Assembly: GCF_019263805.1 (NCBI RefSeq)
Contig: NZ_CP079195.1
Location: 3,211,001-3,275,000 of the forward strand
Source: Polaribacter sp. NJDZ03
GTDB lineage: Bacteria; Bacteroidota; Bacteroidia; Flavobacteriales; Flavobacteriaceae
Length of the DNA stretch: 64,000 nt
Direction: 5' to 3'
Made by a program: the position numbers and the translations under genes. How positions within the stretch are numbered: position 1 is the stretch's first letter; every line of letters begins with the position of its first letter. A model generated the notes under the pieces. That model searched no databases and had not been told where the DNA came from. It saw nothing but the letters and a program-made list of their open reading frames with translations. Below, piece after piece: positions 55,569-64,000 of this stretch.

Positions 55569-55922
55569 GTTATCATTTTCATTTTAAATTCCAATAGCTT
55601 GTTTTAAGATGTGTATTGTTTAGCATCTGATACAAAACTATAAAATATTAGAGGTTGTCATTGGTTCATAAGATTTAGATTTTAACTCATATACTATTTA
55701 TATAAATAGTAAGAAATATTTTTACATCTAATATTTAATAAAGACCTGTTGTTTTATATAGGTTTTATAAGCGTTTTAGGTTAAAATGTGATAACGATAA
55801 TCACTTTTTGCAATATTAAGAAACGTTTAAATTAAGATTAAATCTAAATCAATGTTAATACTTAACATTAATGATTGTCTTGCCAAGTATAGTTTTGATG
55901 CTTATTAAAACTAATTTAACTT
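55569..55922. other. intergenic region between the divergent four-helix and Oar-like genes
   Basis: On the minus strand TAGTTTTG (55640-55633) is a -7 candidate for the four-helix gene. On the plus strand TAGTTTTG (55890-55897) is one for the Oar-like receptor, 25 bases before its ATG. A palindrome lies at 55851-55869. Confidence 0.5.
55851..55869. promoter_or_regulatory. palindromic operator candidate upstream of the Oar-like receptor
   Basis: AATGTTAA, TAC, TTAACATT: perfect 8-bp arms around three bases, about 20 bases upstream of the -7 candidate. The same half-site AATGTTAA/TTAACAT occurs in front of the Crp/Fnr gene at 61943-61973. This suggests, but does not prove, regulation by that protein. 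Confidence 0.45.
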
Positions 55923-58900
55923 ATGAAATTATCAGTAGTAAAAAATCGTTTATCCATTAGTATGATGATTACTTTTGGGGTATTGTTTTTTAACATTCAT
56001 CAATCTTTTGGGCAAGCAACAAATGCTTCCGTAAAAGGAGTTATAACAGACAAAAGTGGAGAGCCTTTAATGGGAGCTACCGTAATTGTTAAAAACACTT
56101 CTACAGGATTTAGTTCCGGAGCTACAACAAGTGAAACCGGAAGTTACAAAATTCAACAATTACCTTTAGGAGGTCCTTATTCTGTAACTGCAAAATATTT
56201 AGGTTTTACAGATATAGTTCATAAAGGTTTTTTGTTAAACTTAAATGATGCCTTAACGGTTGATTTTGTTTTACAAGAATCTGCTACTTCTTTAGATGAA
56301 ATTGTTATTTCTTCTAATAGTATGGCGAAACGTATTCAGCAAATGGGAGCTTCTACAAAAATTGGAGAAGTTCAAATTAAAAACTTACCATCCGAAGGAA
56401 GAAATTTTACAAGGCTTACAAGTTTGTCTCCGTTGCAAGGAGCCGGAAGTCTAAATTTAGGAGGTCAAAGAAGTACGTCTACAAATGTAACTATCGATGG
56501 TGTTAATTTTAGAAACACTTTAACAGCAGGCGAGGTTGGTAAAGGTCCTTATACGATTTCTCAAGAAGCCATTAGAGAATTTGAGGTTTCTACAAATGAT
56601 TATGATGTAAGCCAAGGTAGACAAGGTGGTGGTTCTATTACTTCTGTAACAAAATCTGGTACTAATGAGTTTGAGGGAAGTGCTTTCTTTTACCACAGAT
56701 CAGACAATCTTCAAAGTCAATATACAATACAAGGACAAGATAGAGAAGCAGATTTTTATAACTCTCAATCTGGTTTTAGTTTAGGAGGTCCAATAATTAA
56801 AGATAAATTACATTTTTTCTTAGTTTATGAAAGACAAGATGCAGGAGATCCTCAATTTATTGCAAACATACAAAGTGATAATGATGCAAATAATTTACAA
56901 ATTTCAGAAGAAAGTTTAAATCGTTTTTTACAAATAGGTAGAGATAAATATGGTTTAAGTGATTCTCAGCAAGTAGGGCAGTTTGATAGAGTGACAGAAG
57001 CTAATAATTTATTTTTTAGATTAGATTGGCAAATTAATGATAAGCACAGATTAACGTTTAGAAACTTATATAATAAATGGGATAATCCTTTAAGTGTAAG
57101 TGATAATTCTAATATAGAGGTTGCAGAATCTTATTCTGATTTTGAATCAAAAGAAAATAGTATGTTTCTGTCATTACGTTCTGCTTTTTCATCGAGTGTA
57201 ACGAATGAGTTTAAAGTACAATACCAACATGCAGAACGTGTTTTTGGACCTAATTCAGAATTGCCTTCACAAAATATACCAAGAGCAATTGTACAGGTAG
57301 AATCTGTTTTACCAAATGGTAATAGCAGTAGTAGAAGTGTACAGTTAGGAGGACAACGTTATTCACCAGAAACTAATTTAGAAAATCAACTTCAGATTTC
57401 AAATACAACATATCTTAGTGCAGGTAAATTTAACTTTACGTTTGGTACAGATAACTTAATTACTTACTTAGAAACGCAATTATCTAATGAGCAAAATGGT
57501 CGTTTTTTCTTTGATTCTTTAGATGATTTCGAAAACTTAAACGCTTCTAGATACGCAAGAGAAGTACCTTTACAAGGATCTTCTTTAGTAAAACAAACTG
57601 TTTTAGATTTATCACTTTTTGCTCAAGTAGAATTTGATATAAATCCTAATTTAAATATTGCAGCAGGTATCCGTTATGATGCAACAGCATTTTTAGATGA
57701 TGCAGAATATAATCCTTTAGTGGATCAAGAATTAGGAATTCGTACCGATGTAAAACCAGAAGATTTTGATAATATTCAACCAAGAGTTCAATTAACTTGG
57801 AATATTGAAGGGAATGATACTGATATTTTAAAAATTGGTGGAGGTGTATTTACTTCTCAACCACATTATTATGCACAAGTTAATAACATTCAAAATAGTG
57901 GTACTTTATTAGGTGCTATTGATGTTACAGGAGCAAATGTACCAACCCCAGATTTTGAAGCATATAGAAATGACCCAAGTACTGTACCTGGTGTTCCAGC
58001 AGGAGTAACTCCATTTTCTACTATAAATGCGGTAAGTCCAGATTTTGAAGTACCAACCATTTATAAAGCAAACGTAAATTATACACACTTTTTTGGAGAT
58101 AGATATAGTTTAGGAGTTAATGCTGTTTTTAGTCATACAAAAAACAACTATGTATACCAGGAAGCAAATTTAGTAGCAGAACCTTATTTTGTAACGCCAC
58201 AAGGTAGAGAGGTTTTTGTACCTGCAAATACAATTTCTGCAAATGGTAGTACAGATTGGACGGAATCTAGAGAATCTGATTTAGTAGGTAGAACTTTAGT
58301 GTTAACTTCTGATGGAGTTTTAGATAACCTTGCTTTAGTAGTAGATGGTTCTGCAAGAATAGGAAAAGATGGTTATGTAAATGCAAGTTTTACTGTAAAT
58401 CGTTCTAAAGACAATTCTTCTTACAACTGTTGTGTTGCTAATACGTCTACTTTTCTTCCTGTTAAAGGAGATCCTAGAGATTTAAATTATGGTTATTCTG
58501 ATAATCATTTTGACACTAAAGTGGTAGTAAATGGAGCAACACCAACTTGGAAAGGATTTACTTTAGGAGCAACAATTGTGGGTACAGGAGGTACAAGATA
58601 CTCTTTAGAAGCAGGTGGTAATAGAAGTGCAAATGGAGATTTTAATTTAAGTAATGAAATTGCATATATTTTTAATCCAAATGATGCAAGTACACCTCAA
58701 TATATTAAAGATAGTTATAATGAAGTATTAAACGATCCAGAAACTTCTCAAGGATTTAAAGATTATTTAAAAGAAAGTTATGGAAGTTTTGCAGAAAGAA
58801 ACGGCGGAAAAAACCCTTTTAGTGCAACAGTAGATCTTCGTCTTGTAAAGAAGTTTAGCTTTTTAAACTCTAAGCATGCTTTAGAAATATCTGCAGACGT

Positions 58901-59096
58901 TTTTAACTTTATGAACTTATTAAATAAAGAATGGGGGCGCAGTCATAATTTTGGAAACAGAAATTTTATGAATATTAATGGGTTTGATCAATCAACAAAT
59001 AGCTACGAATACAATATACAAACAGGTGCTGGTACAGAGCCAATAAATGGAACTCCTTGGAGATTGCAGTTTGGTGTAAGATATTCGTTTAATTAA
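55923..59096 (+). CDS. Oar-like TonB-dependent receptor
   Basis: 1057 residues. The signal peptide ends near residue 31 (HQSFGQ). A carboxypeptidase-regulatory domain covers about 36-125 (ASVKGVITDKSGEPLMGATV). The plug follows (MGASTKIGEVQIKNLPSEGR, LTSLSPLQG, TNVTIDGVNF, AIREFEVSTNDYDVSQGRQG, GGSITSVTKSGTNEFEGSAF), which is the pattern of Oar-type receptors. A large barrel ends in FGVRYSFN. Oar proteins of myxobacteria and Bacteroidetes can serve as outer-membrane transporters or in protease export. Two lipoprotein phosphoesterase genes follow on the same strand, but after a terminator, which points to phosphorus scavenging as a possible context. Confidence 0.92.
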   Translation: MKLSVVKNRLSISMMITFGVLFFNIHQSFGQATNASVKGVITDKSGEPLMGATVIVKNTSTGFSSGATTSETGSYKIQQLPLGGPYSVTAKYLGFTDIVHKGFLLNLNDALTVDFVLQESATSLDEIVISSNSMAKRIQQMGASTKIGEVQIKNLPSEGRNFTRLTSLSPLQGAGSLNLGGQRSTSTNVTIDGVNFRNTLTAGEVGKGPYTISQEAIREFEVSTNDYDVSQGRQGGGSITSVTKSGTNEFEGSAFFYHRSDNLQSQYTIQGQDREADFYNSQSGFSLGGPIIKDKLHFFLVYERQDAGDPQFIANIQSDNDANNLQISEESLNRFLQIGRDKYGLSDSQQVGQFDRVTEANNLFFRLDWQINDKHRLTFRNLYNKWDNPLSVSDNSNIEVAESYSDFESKENSMFLSLRSAFSSSVTNEFKVQYQHAERVFGPNSELPSQNIPRAIVQVESVLPNGNSSSRSVQLGGQRYSPETNLENQLQISNTTYLSAGKFNFTFGTDNLITYLETQLSNEQNGRFFFDSLDDFENLNASRYAREVPLQGSSLVKQTVLDLSLFAQVEFDINPNLNIAAGIRYDATAFLDDAEYNPLVDQELGIRTDVKPEDFDNIQPRVQLTWNIEGNDTDILKIGGGVFTSQPHYYAQVNNIQNSGTLLGAIDVTGANVPTPDFEAYRNDPSTVPGVPAGVTPFSTINAVSPDFEVPTIYKANVNYTHFFGDRYSLGVNAVFSHTKNNYVYQEANLVAEPYFVTPQGREVFVPANTISANGSTDWTESRESDLVGRTLVLTSDGVLDNLALVVDGSARIGKDGYVNASFTVNRSKDNSSYNCCVANTSTFLPVKGDPRDLNYGYSDNHFDTKVVVNGATPTWKGFTLGATIVGTGGTRYSLEAGGNRSANGDFNLSNEIAYIFNPNDASTPQYIKDSYNEVLNDPETSQGFKDYLKESYGSFAERNGGKNPFSATVDLRLVKKFSFLNSKHALEISADVFNFMNLLNKEWGRSHNFGNRNFMNINGFDQSTNSYEYNIQTGAGTEPINGTPWRLQFGVRYSFN

Positions 59097-59122
59097 AAAA
59101 TAGTTTGTTTAGTTTTTATTTG

Positions 59123-59157
59123 AGGGTTTGATATTTCTCTGTCAAACCCTTTTTTTA
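59123..59157 (+). terminator. terminator after the Oar-like receptor gene
   Basis: AGGGTTTGA (59123-59131) with TCAAACCCT (59142-59150), then a run of seven T. Confidence 0.88.
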
Positions 59158-59170
59158 AATAGTATAATTT

Positions 59171-60172
59171 ATGAAAAATAGTATATACATTTTAGTCTTT
59201 TTAATTTTAATAAGCTGTGGAGGTTCTAAGAATTTAATAGAAAAAGATGCTTCTTTTTTTGATAAAAGTTATGTAGGAAAAGAAAACGGAGAAGTAATTC
59301 CTTCTGATTACATTTTCCCTCAAAAAGAAAGTTTTAAAGTCCTTTCTTGGAACGTAGAGCATTTTGTAGACTCTTTTGATGATCCTTATATAGATTCTAA
59401 AAGAGAAAATAGCCCGGATTCTTTAATGAATAATAAAGTTGCTAATTTAGTAACTGCTTTAAAAAAAATAGATGCAGATGTAGTTGTATTGCAAGAATTT
59501 GAAAGTGCAAAATTTTTAAGAAGCATTGCTGATGAAAATTTACAAAACATGGGGTATACCTATTTTGCAGATGTGCCTAGCCATGGTTGGTATATGAATG
59601 TAGTGGTTATGAGTAAATTTCCGTTAGGTATTATTTATGGTTATGGAAATGTAACAACACCTCTTTTAGAGTATAAAAATGAAGAAGGACAATTAGAAAC
59701 ACAAAACACTTTAAATACTAGAATGTGGTCTATAGAAGTATATCCTACTTCAGATTATAATTTTTTACTTACCGGAGTTCATTTAAAAGCAGGTAGAGGA
59801 GAACGAAATATAGCCATGAGAAAAGGCCAGATTAATTTTCTAAAACAACAGTATAAGCGATTCTTAAAAGAGGACAAAAACAAAAATATTTTAGTAGTCG
59901 GAGATTTTAATAGTGTACAAGGTAGCGAAGAAATTAATCTATTTCTAAATGAAAAAGTAAAGAGAGAAAAATTTATAGATCCATTACCCGAAACAGTAAT
60001 GACACATACTTCTGATGACCCAAAAAGAAGATTAGATTATATGTTGATGAATACCAATATGTATAAAGAATATATAGAAAATTCAGCGGAAGTCCCTCAA
60101 CTTTTTGTGCCTAAAAAAATGAGAGAAATTAGTGATCATTTACCAGTAACCACAACATTTATAATTAAATAA
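59171..60172 (+). CDS. endonuclease/exonuclease/phosphatase family lipoprotein
   Basis: 333 residues. A lipoprotein signal ends at Cys16 (FLILISCGG), so the enzyme is membrane-anchored outside the cytoplasm. Family motifs: LSWNVEHFVDSF (metal-binding Asn), VVVLQEFES (catalytic Glu), GVHLKAGRGERN, LVVGDFNSVQG (catalytic GDFN), RRLDYMLM and ISDHLPVTT (catalytic SDH). It may hydrolyse DNA, phospholipid head groups or other phosphodiesters. It starts 75 bases after the receptor gene, past a terminator, and is 12 bases from the PhoD-like gene, so these two form an operon. Confidence 0.9.
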   Translation: MKNSIYILVFLILISCGGSKNLIEKDASFFDKSYVGKENGEVIPSDYIFPQKESFKVLSWNVEHFVDSFDDPYIDSKRENSPDSLMNNKVANLVTALKKIDADVVVLQEFESAKFLRSIADENLQNMGYTYFADVPSHGWYMNVVVMSKFPLGIIYGYGNVTTPLLEYKNEEGQLETQNTLNTRMWSIEVYPTSDYNFLLTGVHLKAGRGERNIAMRKGQINFLKQQYKRFLKEDKNKNILVVGDFNSVQGSEEINLFLNEKVKREKFIDPLPETVMTHTSDDPKRRLDYMLMNTNMYKEYIENSAEVPQLFVPKKMREISDHLPVTTTFIIK

Positions 60173-60184
60173 AAAGTTTAAAAA

Positions 60185-61219
60185 ATGAAAAAAATTATTA
60201 TAGTACTTCTTGTTTTTACAGTTTTGTCTTGTAAAACAACTTCTAAATCAAGTGAAGATAAAGCTTATTCTAAGCAGTCTACAAAAGAAAAAACAGCAGA
60301 TTTTGTACTTACTTTTGGCTCTTGTAATAAACCTAATCAAAAGAATCTGTTATGGGATGATATTGCTCAATTGAACCCAGATGTATGGTTGTGGGGAGGA
60401 GATATTATTTATGCAGACACAGAGAATATGGATAAAATGGAAGCCGATTATAATCTTCAAAAAAAGCAAAAAGGATATGCAAACCTTTTAAAAGAAACGA
60501 AGGTTTTGGGAACTTGGGATGATCATGATTTTGGAGCCAATGATGCAGGTGTAGAATATCCTAAAAAAGCAAAAAGTCAGGAATTATTATTGGATTTTTT
60601 AGAAGTTGATAAAAATTCTCCTAGAAGAAAAAGAGAAGGGGTGTATCATTCTGAACTTATAGAAACAGCTAAAGGATCTGTAAAAGTTATTTTGTTAGAT
60701 ACTCGTTATTTTAGAACAAGTATTAGTGAAAAAAGTGTAAACGGTGTTCAAGAGAATCGTACTATTTTAGGTGAACAACAATGGGCCTGGTTAGAAAGTG
60801 AGTTGGTTAATTCTTCTGCAGAATTTAATGTCATTTTAAGTAGTGTACAGGTAATTGCAGAAAAACATCGGTATGAAAAGTGGGCAAACTTTCCGTTAGA
60901 ACGTAAAAAACTACTTGATGTAATCGTATCTTCAAAAGCTAATAATGTTATTCTATTGTCTGGAGATCGTCATATATCTGAGTTTTCAAAAGAAGAAGTT
61001 AGCGGCTTAACTTACCCTTTAATTGATTTTACATCAAGTGGAATGACACACGCAAGTGAGAACTTTACTAAAGAATACAATCCGGCAAGAGTAGGTAAGG
61101 TTATTTCTACAAAAAGTTTTGGGGTGTTAAAAATTAATTTTGACCAAAAAAAGGTTGAGATGGAAATGCGTGGAGATGCAACGTTACAGCAAAAAATAGA
61201 ACAAGTTTATCCTTTATAA
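60185..61219 (+). CDS. PhoD-like alkaline phosphatase/phosphodiesterase lipoprotein
   Basis: 344 residues. The lipoprotein signal ends at Cys16 (VFTVLSCKTT). The metallophosphoesterase of the PhoD group shows LTFGSCNKPNQKNLLW, VWLWGGDIIYAD (metal-binding Asp), LGTWDDHDFGAND (metal-binding and catalytic DDHDFG), VILLDTRYFRTS, and NVILLSGDRHISEF (metal-binding His). The usual N-terminal Ig-like domain of PhoD is missing; short members like this are common in marine bacteria. It probably releases phosphate from diesters or monoesters outside the inner membrane, together with its upstream neighbour. Confidence 0.92.
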   Translation: MKKIIIVLLVFTVLSCKTTSKSSEDKAYSKQSTKEKTADFVLTFGSCNKPNQKNLLWDDIAQLNPDVWLWGGDIIYADTENMDKMEADYNLQKKQKGYANLLKETKVLGTWDDHDFGANDAGVEYPKKAKSQELLLDFLEVDKNSPRRKREGVYHSELIETAKGSVKVILLDTRYFRTSISEKSVNGVQENRTILGEQQWAWLESELVNSSAEFNVILSSVQVIAEKHRYEKWANFPLERKKLLDVIVSSKANNVILLSGDRHISEFSKEEVSGLTYPLIDFTSSGMTHASENFTKEYNPARVGKVISTKSFGVLKINFDQKKVEMEMRGDATLQQKIEQVYPL

Positions 61220-61267
61220 TAATTTATAAAGGACTTATAAGTAATATGTATTTTGTTTCTAGATAAT

Positions 61268-61927
61268 TTAAAAGATTAATTGTTTTTCTTTTTGTATGAT
61301 AGAAGCAACAGTTTGACGGGTGACCCCAATAAGGTCACCCATATCCTGTTTTGTTAATAGGTTAAACAAAATATGAGGTCTGCCATTTGCATCTTCTATA
61401 GGAACACTGTAATGTTTTCTTAGTGATGATATTCTTTCTTCAATCTGTTTTTCTTTAATATTTTTTAGTTTTACTTCTGCAGCACACCATCGTTTTACGA
61501 TATAAGAAATAAACCAGTTAGAAAGAAATGGATTTGTTAGTACGGTTGCCTTAAAAAAATCTAAATTGTATACTCTAATTTTACAATCTACAATTGCTTT
61601 AGCGTATTCTTGAAACTGACCATTAAGGTATTTAAAGTTACCAAAAAATTCTGTGTGAGGTAAAACTTCATAAACAAAACTTTCTCCATTGTCGGAATAT
61701 CCACCAAGTTTTACCGCACCTTGGATAACCTCGTATATGTAATTTTCTTTGTTTGGTGGCAAATAGATATATCCATTTTTTTTTACGTTTATTTCAAGTA
61801 TATGTTCTTTATGGAATTGGATGTTTGAATTATTTATTTCAGAAAATAGGTCAAAATTTTCATAACCGTTATTATTGGGTCTATTAATGGTAAGCATATA
61901 AAAAGGGTTTAATAAATAAAAATACAT
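61268..61927 (-). CDS. Crp/Fnr family transcriptional regulator
   Basis: 219 residues, or 209 if translation begins at the ATG at 61897 (MLTINRPNN), which fits the family as well. A cyclic-nucleotide-binding-like beta domain covers about 35-150 (GYIYLPPNKENYIYEVIQGA, GESFVYEVLPHTEFFGNFKY). A helix-turn-helix lies at about 185-215 (LLTKQDMGDLIGVTRQTVAS). No Cys cluster for an Fe-S centre is visible, and the Arg of true cAMP pockets is not evident. It converges on the PhoD-like gene. Its own upstream region carries palindromes suited to autoregulation. Confidence 0.9.
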   Translation of the reverse strand: MYFYLLNPFYMLTINRPNNNGYENFDLFSEINNSNIQFHKEHILEINVKKNGYIYLPPNKENYIYEVIQGAVKLGGYSDNGESFVYEVLPHTEFFGNFKYLNGQFQEYAKAIVDCKIRVYNLDFFKATVLTNPFLSNWFISYIVKRWCAAEVKLKNIKEKQIEERISSLRKHYSVPIEDANGRPHILFNLLTKQDMGDLIGVTRQTVASIIQKEKQLIF

Positions 61928-61942
61928 GTTTTAATAAATAGG

Positions 61943-61973
61943 AATGTTAAGTAATCATTATTTAACATGTTAA
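61943..61973. promoter_or_regulatory. palindromic operator candidates upstream of the Crp/Fnr gene
   Basis: AATGTTAA (61943-61950) and TTTAACAT (61961-61968) face each other across ten bases, and TTAACATGTTAA (61962-61973) is itself a perfect palindrome. They lie 16-46 bases before the ATG at 61927. The half-sites match the palindrome upstream of the Oar-like receptor. Confidence 0.45.
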
Positions 61974-62166
61974 GTTTTTTTTGGAAATATAAATTTTAAT
62001 AAAAGACATGGATGATTGTGTTAGGGATTGAATCTTTCGACTACGCTTAAGACAGGCTCTATGTTTGAGCTCTTTTTTGAGGTACGAAAAAAAGCGAGTA
62101 GTGAAAGCCTGTTAAAACGCCTTAAAAAATATTGATATTTAGCGTTTTAGTTTAGAAAAGGTTTTG

Positions 62167-62174
62167 TACTTTTG
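62167..62174 (+). promoter_or_regulatory. -7 element of the rpsP operon
   Basis: TACTTTTG followed by CGCCC, exact TAnnTTTG. The -33 position shows only GTTTTAG. The leader to the rpsP ATG at 62244 would be about 64 bases. Confidence 0.6.
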
Positions 62175-62243
62175 CGCCCACTTACTACGTGATAGTAAGA
62201 TTTTTAATAATAAAGGTCGAGAACCTTAACAAATTAACAAATT

Positions 62244-62786
62244 ATGTCTGTAAAGATTAGATTACAAAGACACGGTAAAAAAGGGAAACCATTCTATTGG
62301 ATCGTTGCCGCTGATGCTCGTGCAAAAAGAGATGGTAAATACTTAGAAAAAATAGGTACTTACAATCCAAACGTTAACCCTGCAATTATTGATTTAGATG
62401 TAGATTTAGCTGTAAGTTGGTTACAAAATGGTGCACAACCTACTGATACTGCAAAGAACCTTTTATCTTACAAAGGTGCAATGTTAAAAAACCATTTAGT
62501 TGGTGGTATTAGAAAAGGTGCTTTAACACAAGAACAAGCAGATGCTAAATTTGCAGCTTGGGTAGAAGCAAAAGCGACTAAGATTTCTGATAAAGAAGCT
62601 GGATTATCTCAAGCGCAATCTGATGTAAAAGCAGCAGCATTCGCAGCAGAAAAAGCAGTTAATGAAGCAAGAATTGAAGCAGCTAAACCAGAGGTTGTAG
62701 AGGTTGTAGAAGCAGCAGCAGAAACTGAAGCAGAAGAAGTAGCTCCAGATACTATTGATGAAGCTCAAGCAAAATCAGCAGAATAA
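62244..62786 (+). CDS. rpsP: 30S ribosomal protein S16
   Basis: 180 residues. The first 80 or so are the complete S16 fold (SVKIRLQRHGKKGKPFYWIV, DARAKRDGKYLEKIGTYNP, VSWLQNGAQPTDTAKNLL). The remaining 100 form an Ala/Glu-rich, probably helical extension (AAAFAAEKAVNEARIEAAKP, EVVEVVEAAAETEAEEVAPD). Such extended S16 proteins are usual in Bacteroidetes, whereas E. coli S16 stops near residue 82. It leads an operon with rimM (19-base gap) and the tRNA-Ser gene. Confidence 0.97.
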   Translation: MSVKIRLQRHGKKGKPFYWIVAADARAKRDGKYLEKIGTYNPNVNPAIIDLDVDLAVSWLQNGAQPTDTAKNLLSYKGAMLKNHLVGGIRKGALTQEQADAKFAAWVEAKATKISDKEAGLSQAQSDVKAAAFAAEKAVNEARIEAAKPEVVEVVEAAAETEAEEVAPDTIDEAQAKSAE

Positions 62787-62805
62787 ATTATAAATTTATA
62801 CGAAG

Positions 62806-63333
62806 ATGCGTAAAGAAGATTGTTTTTATTTAGGCAAAATCGTTACAAAATATAGTTTTAAGGGTGAAGTTGTTATCAAATTAGATACCGACGAGCCTGA
62901 GTTGTATACAGAAATGGAATCAGTTTATGTCGAATTCGGCACAAACTTGGTTCCATTTTTTATTGATAAAAGTTCATTACACAAAGGAAATCAGTTACGC
63001 GTTCAGTTTGAGGATGTGTATTCTGATGAAGAAGCAGATTCTATTTTAAAGTGTGGTGTTTATTTACCTACAACGATGTTGCCAAAATTATCTGGTGACA
63101 AATTTTACTATCATGAAGTAATTGGTTTTACAGTTGTTGATGCTAATTTTGGTGAAGTTGGGCAGATTGTTCATATTAATGATAAAGCAGCGCAACCTCT
63201 TTTTGAAATTGACAGAGATGGTACAGAGGTTTTTATTCCGATGGTAGATGATTTTATTAAGAAAGTAGATAGAGAGAACAAAACGATTCAAGTAGATACT
63301 CCTGAGGGGTTGATAGAGTTGTATTTGTCTTAA
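62806..63333 (+). CDS. rimM: 16S rRNA processing protein RimM
   Basis: 175 residues. Helps mature the head of the 30S subunit and binds S19. N-terminal RimM fold (FYLGKIVTKYSFKGEVVIKL), then the PRC-barrel part (KFYYHEVIGFTVVDANFGEVG, FEIDRDGTEVFIPMVDDFIK, IQVDTPEGLIELYLS). Co-transcribed with rpsP, as usual; trmD is not next to it. The tRNA gene starts five bases after its stop. Confidence 0.96.
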   Translation: MRKEDCFYLGKIVTKYSFKGEVVIKLDTDEPELYTEMESVYVEFGTNLVPFFIDKSSLHKGNQLRVQFEDVYSDEEADSILKCGVYLPTTMLPKLSGDKFYYHEVIGFTVVDANFGEVGQIVHINDKAAQPLFEIDRDGTEVFIPMVDDFIKKVDRENKTIQVDTPEGLIELYLS

Positions 63334-63338
63334 AATAA

Positions 63339-63425
63339 AGAGAGGTGGCCGAGTGGTCGAAGGCGCTACCTTGGAAAGGTAGTATACTGGTAACGGTATC
63401 GAGGGTTCGAATCCCTTCCTCTCTA
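63339..63425 (+). tRNA. tRNA-Ser (anticodon GGA)
   Basis: 87 bases, class II with a long variable arm. The acceptor stem AGAGAGG (63339-63345) pairs perfectly with CCTCTCT (63418-63424). D-arm TGGCCGAGTGGTCGAAGGCG. Anticodon stem CTACC/GGTAG with loop TTGGAAA; GGA is at 63373-63375. T-arm GAGGG-TTCGAAT-CCCTT. Discriminator A at 63425; CCA is not encoded. Serine identity fits the anticodon and the long variable arm. Confidence 0.96.
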
Positions 63426-63434
63426 CAAGAAACC

Positions 63435-63469
63435 AAAACCCTATAAACTATTTGTTTATAGGGTTTTTT
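63435..63469 (+). terminator. terminator of the rpsP-rimM-tRNA operon
   Basis: AAAACCCTATAAAC (63435-63448) with GTTTATAGGGTTTT (63454-63467), five-base loop, T-run. Confidence 0.9.
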
Positions 63470-63638
63470 GGTGTACTATTTTTATTTAAAGTAATTTTTT
63501 CGCTATTTAAGTTTTTGTTTGTAAAACTTAAAATGTGCTTACTTAATTTTTATTAAATTAATAATCTGTCACCGAAAAACATGTGTTAATAAAATATTTT
63601 ACTAACTTGCTTCTATTAATATTACTAAAGTAAAAAGT

Positions 63639-64000
63639 ATGATTGACTTATTAGATTTTGTAAACGAAAATGGTATAAACGGAAGAAAGGCAAGTAATAA
63701 GAAGAGTATTATTCGTGGTCTTGCTAAATGTGAAGACTCGCTAACGATTCCTGAAATTGCCATTCTTATAGATGTTAGTATACCAATTTGTACGTCTTTA
63801 ATAAGGGGTTTGGTTACTAGTCGTCTAGTTACAAAGGAAGGAAAGAAAACTTCAGAGAATGGAAGGAAACCGTTTACTTATTCTCTTAATAAGGGATCTT
63901 TTCATGTTGTTGGTGTAGAAATTCTTTCAAAATTTATTCAATTAAGTGTTTTTAGTATCGATCTAGAGCTTATTCATACTAATACTATTAAGGGGTTTAC
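63639..64000 (+). CDS. ROK-family transcriptional regulator, 5' part
   Basis: The frame opens at ATG 63639 and runs to the window edge (120 complete residues). A winged helix-turn-helix lies in the first 80 (KSIIRGLAKCEDSLTIPEIA, VSIPICTSLIRGLVTSRLV, GRKPFTYSLN). The beginning of the ROK domain follows (HVVGVEILSKFIQLSVFSID). This is the NagC/XylR-type layout: sugar-responsive repressors. The catalytic and metal-binding parts lie outside, so kinase versus repressor function cannot be judged, though the HTH indicates a regulator. Confidence 0.85.
   Translation, partial: MIDLLDFVNENGINGRKASNKKSIIRGLAKCEDSLTIPEIAILIDVSIPICTSLIRGLVTSRLVTKEGKKTSENGRKPFTYSLNKGSFHVVGVEILSKFIQLSVFSIDLELIHTNTIKGF

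Larger units (their letters stand above)
61928..62243. other. intergenic region between the Crp/Fnr and rpsP genes
   Basis: Besides the operator candidates, 62034-62107 holds an imperfect inverted repeat, CTTTCGACTACGCTT with AAGCGAGTAGTGAAAG, and inside it ACAGGCT. This resembles interspersed elements built on the TTCGACTxCGCT motif in flavobacteria. The rpsP promoter follows. Confidence 0.5.

Noticed and set aside
63339..63425. Integration site at the tRNA-Ser gene
   Set aside because: No integrase gene and no repeat of the tRNA 3' end is visible in the remaining 575 bases; the gene continues in its operon with rpsP and rimM.

Overview
The window is AT-rich chromosomal DNA from a member of the Bacteroidota, almost certainly a marine or host-surface flavobacterium. 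Polaribacter or Tenacibaculum would fit, but genus is a guess. The signs are: C-terminal sorting tails of the type IX secretion system (T9SS), the gliding protein GldA, a GLPGLI-family protein, three TonB-dependent outer-membrane receptors, a 287-residue RpoD, DnaE with a fused N-terminal exonuclease, and promoters of the Bacteroidetes type (TTTG, about 19 bases, TAnnTTTG). No prophage, CRISPR array, rRNA operon or intact insertion sequence was seen.

Layout. Bases 1-28900 are a block of giant secreted surface proteins, all on the minus strand: the start of one exported protein running off the left edge, then proteins of 3164, 4105 and 1736 residues. The three complete ones share a C-terminal region of roughly 800 residues ending in a T9SS tail. 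Their N-terminal parts differ: thrombospondin type 3 calcium repeats, a glycine-rich domain plus cadherin/Ig-like tandem repeats, and a PA14 domain. Each transcription unit ends in its own hairpin terminator. A 49-residue Pro-rich membrane microprotein missing from simple ORF calls follows the 1736-residue gene. The DNA in this block is heavily duplicated within and between genes.

Bases 29100-33130 hold a CBS-domain protein, a PepSY membrane protein, an exonuclease/GIY-YIG fusion and rpe. Bases 33250-35366 are a tandem array of about 15 copies of a 145-bp unit, each with two REP-like hairpins in inverted orientation. Next come a conserved structured element and rpoD, then a divergent operon of an ECF sigma factor, a 61-residue protein and an MscS-type channel. 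Bases 38500-50000 carry a deoxynucleoside kinase, a GLPGLI protein with its outer-membrane beta-barrel partner, an unknown membrane protein, gldA, a HAD phosphatase overlapping a sugar-lactone oxidase-like flavoprotein, and a TonB-dependent receptor. dnaE follows, then about 0.75 kb of interspersed repeats and a PA2169-type four-helix protein.

Bases 55900-61930 hold an Oar-like TonB-dependent receptor, two lipoprotein phosphoesterases (endonuclease/exonuclease/phosphatase type and PhoD-like) and a Crp/Fnr regulator. The window ends with rpsP-rimM-tRNA-Ser(GGA) and the start of a ROK-family regulator. The most unusual features are the 145-bp array and the recombining adhesin cluster with a shared promoter box.
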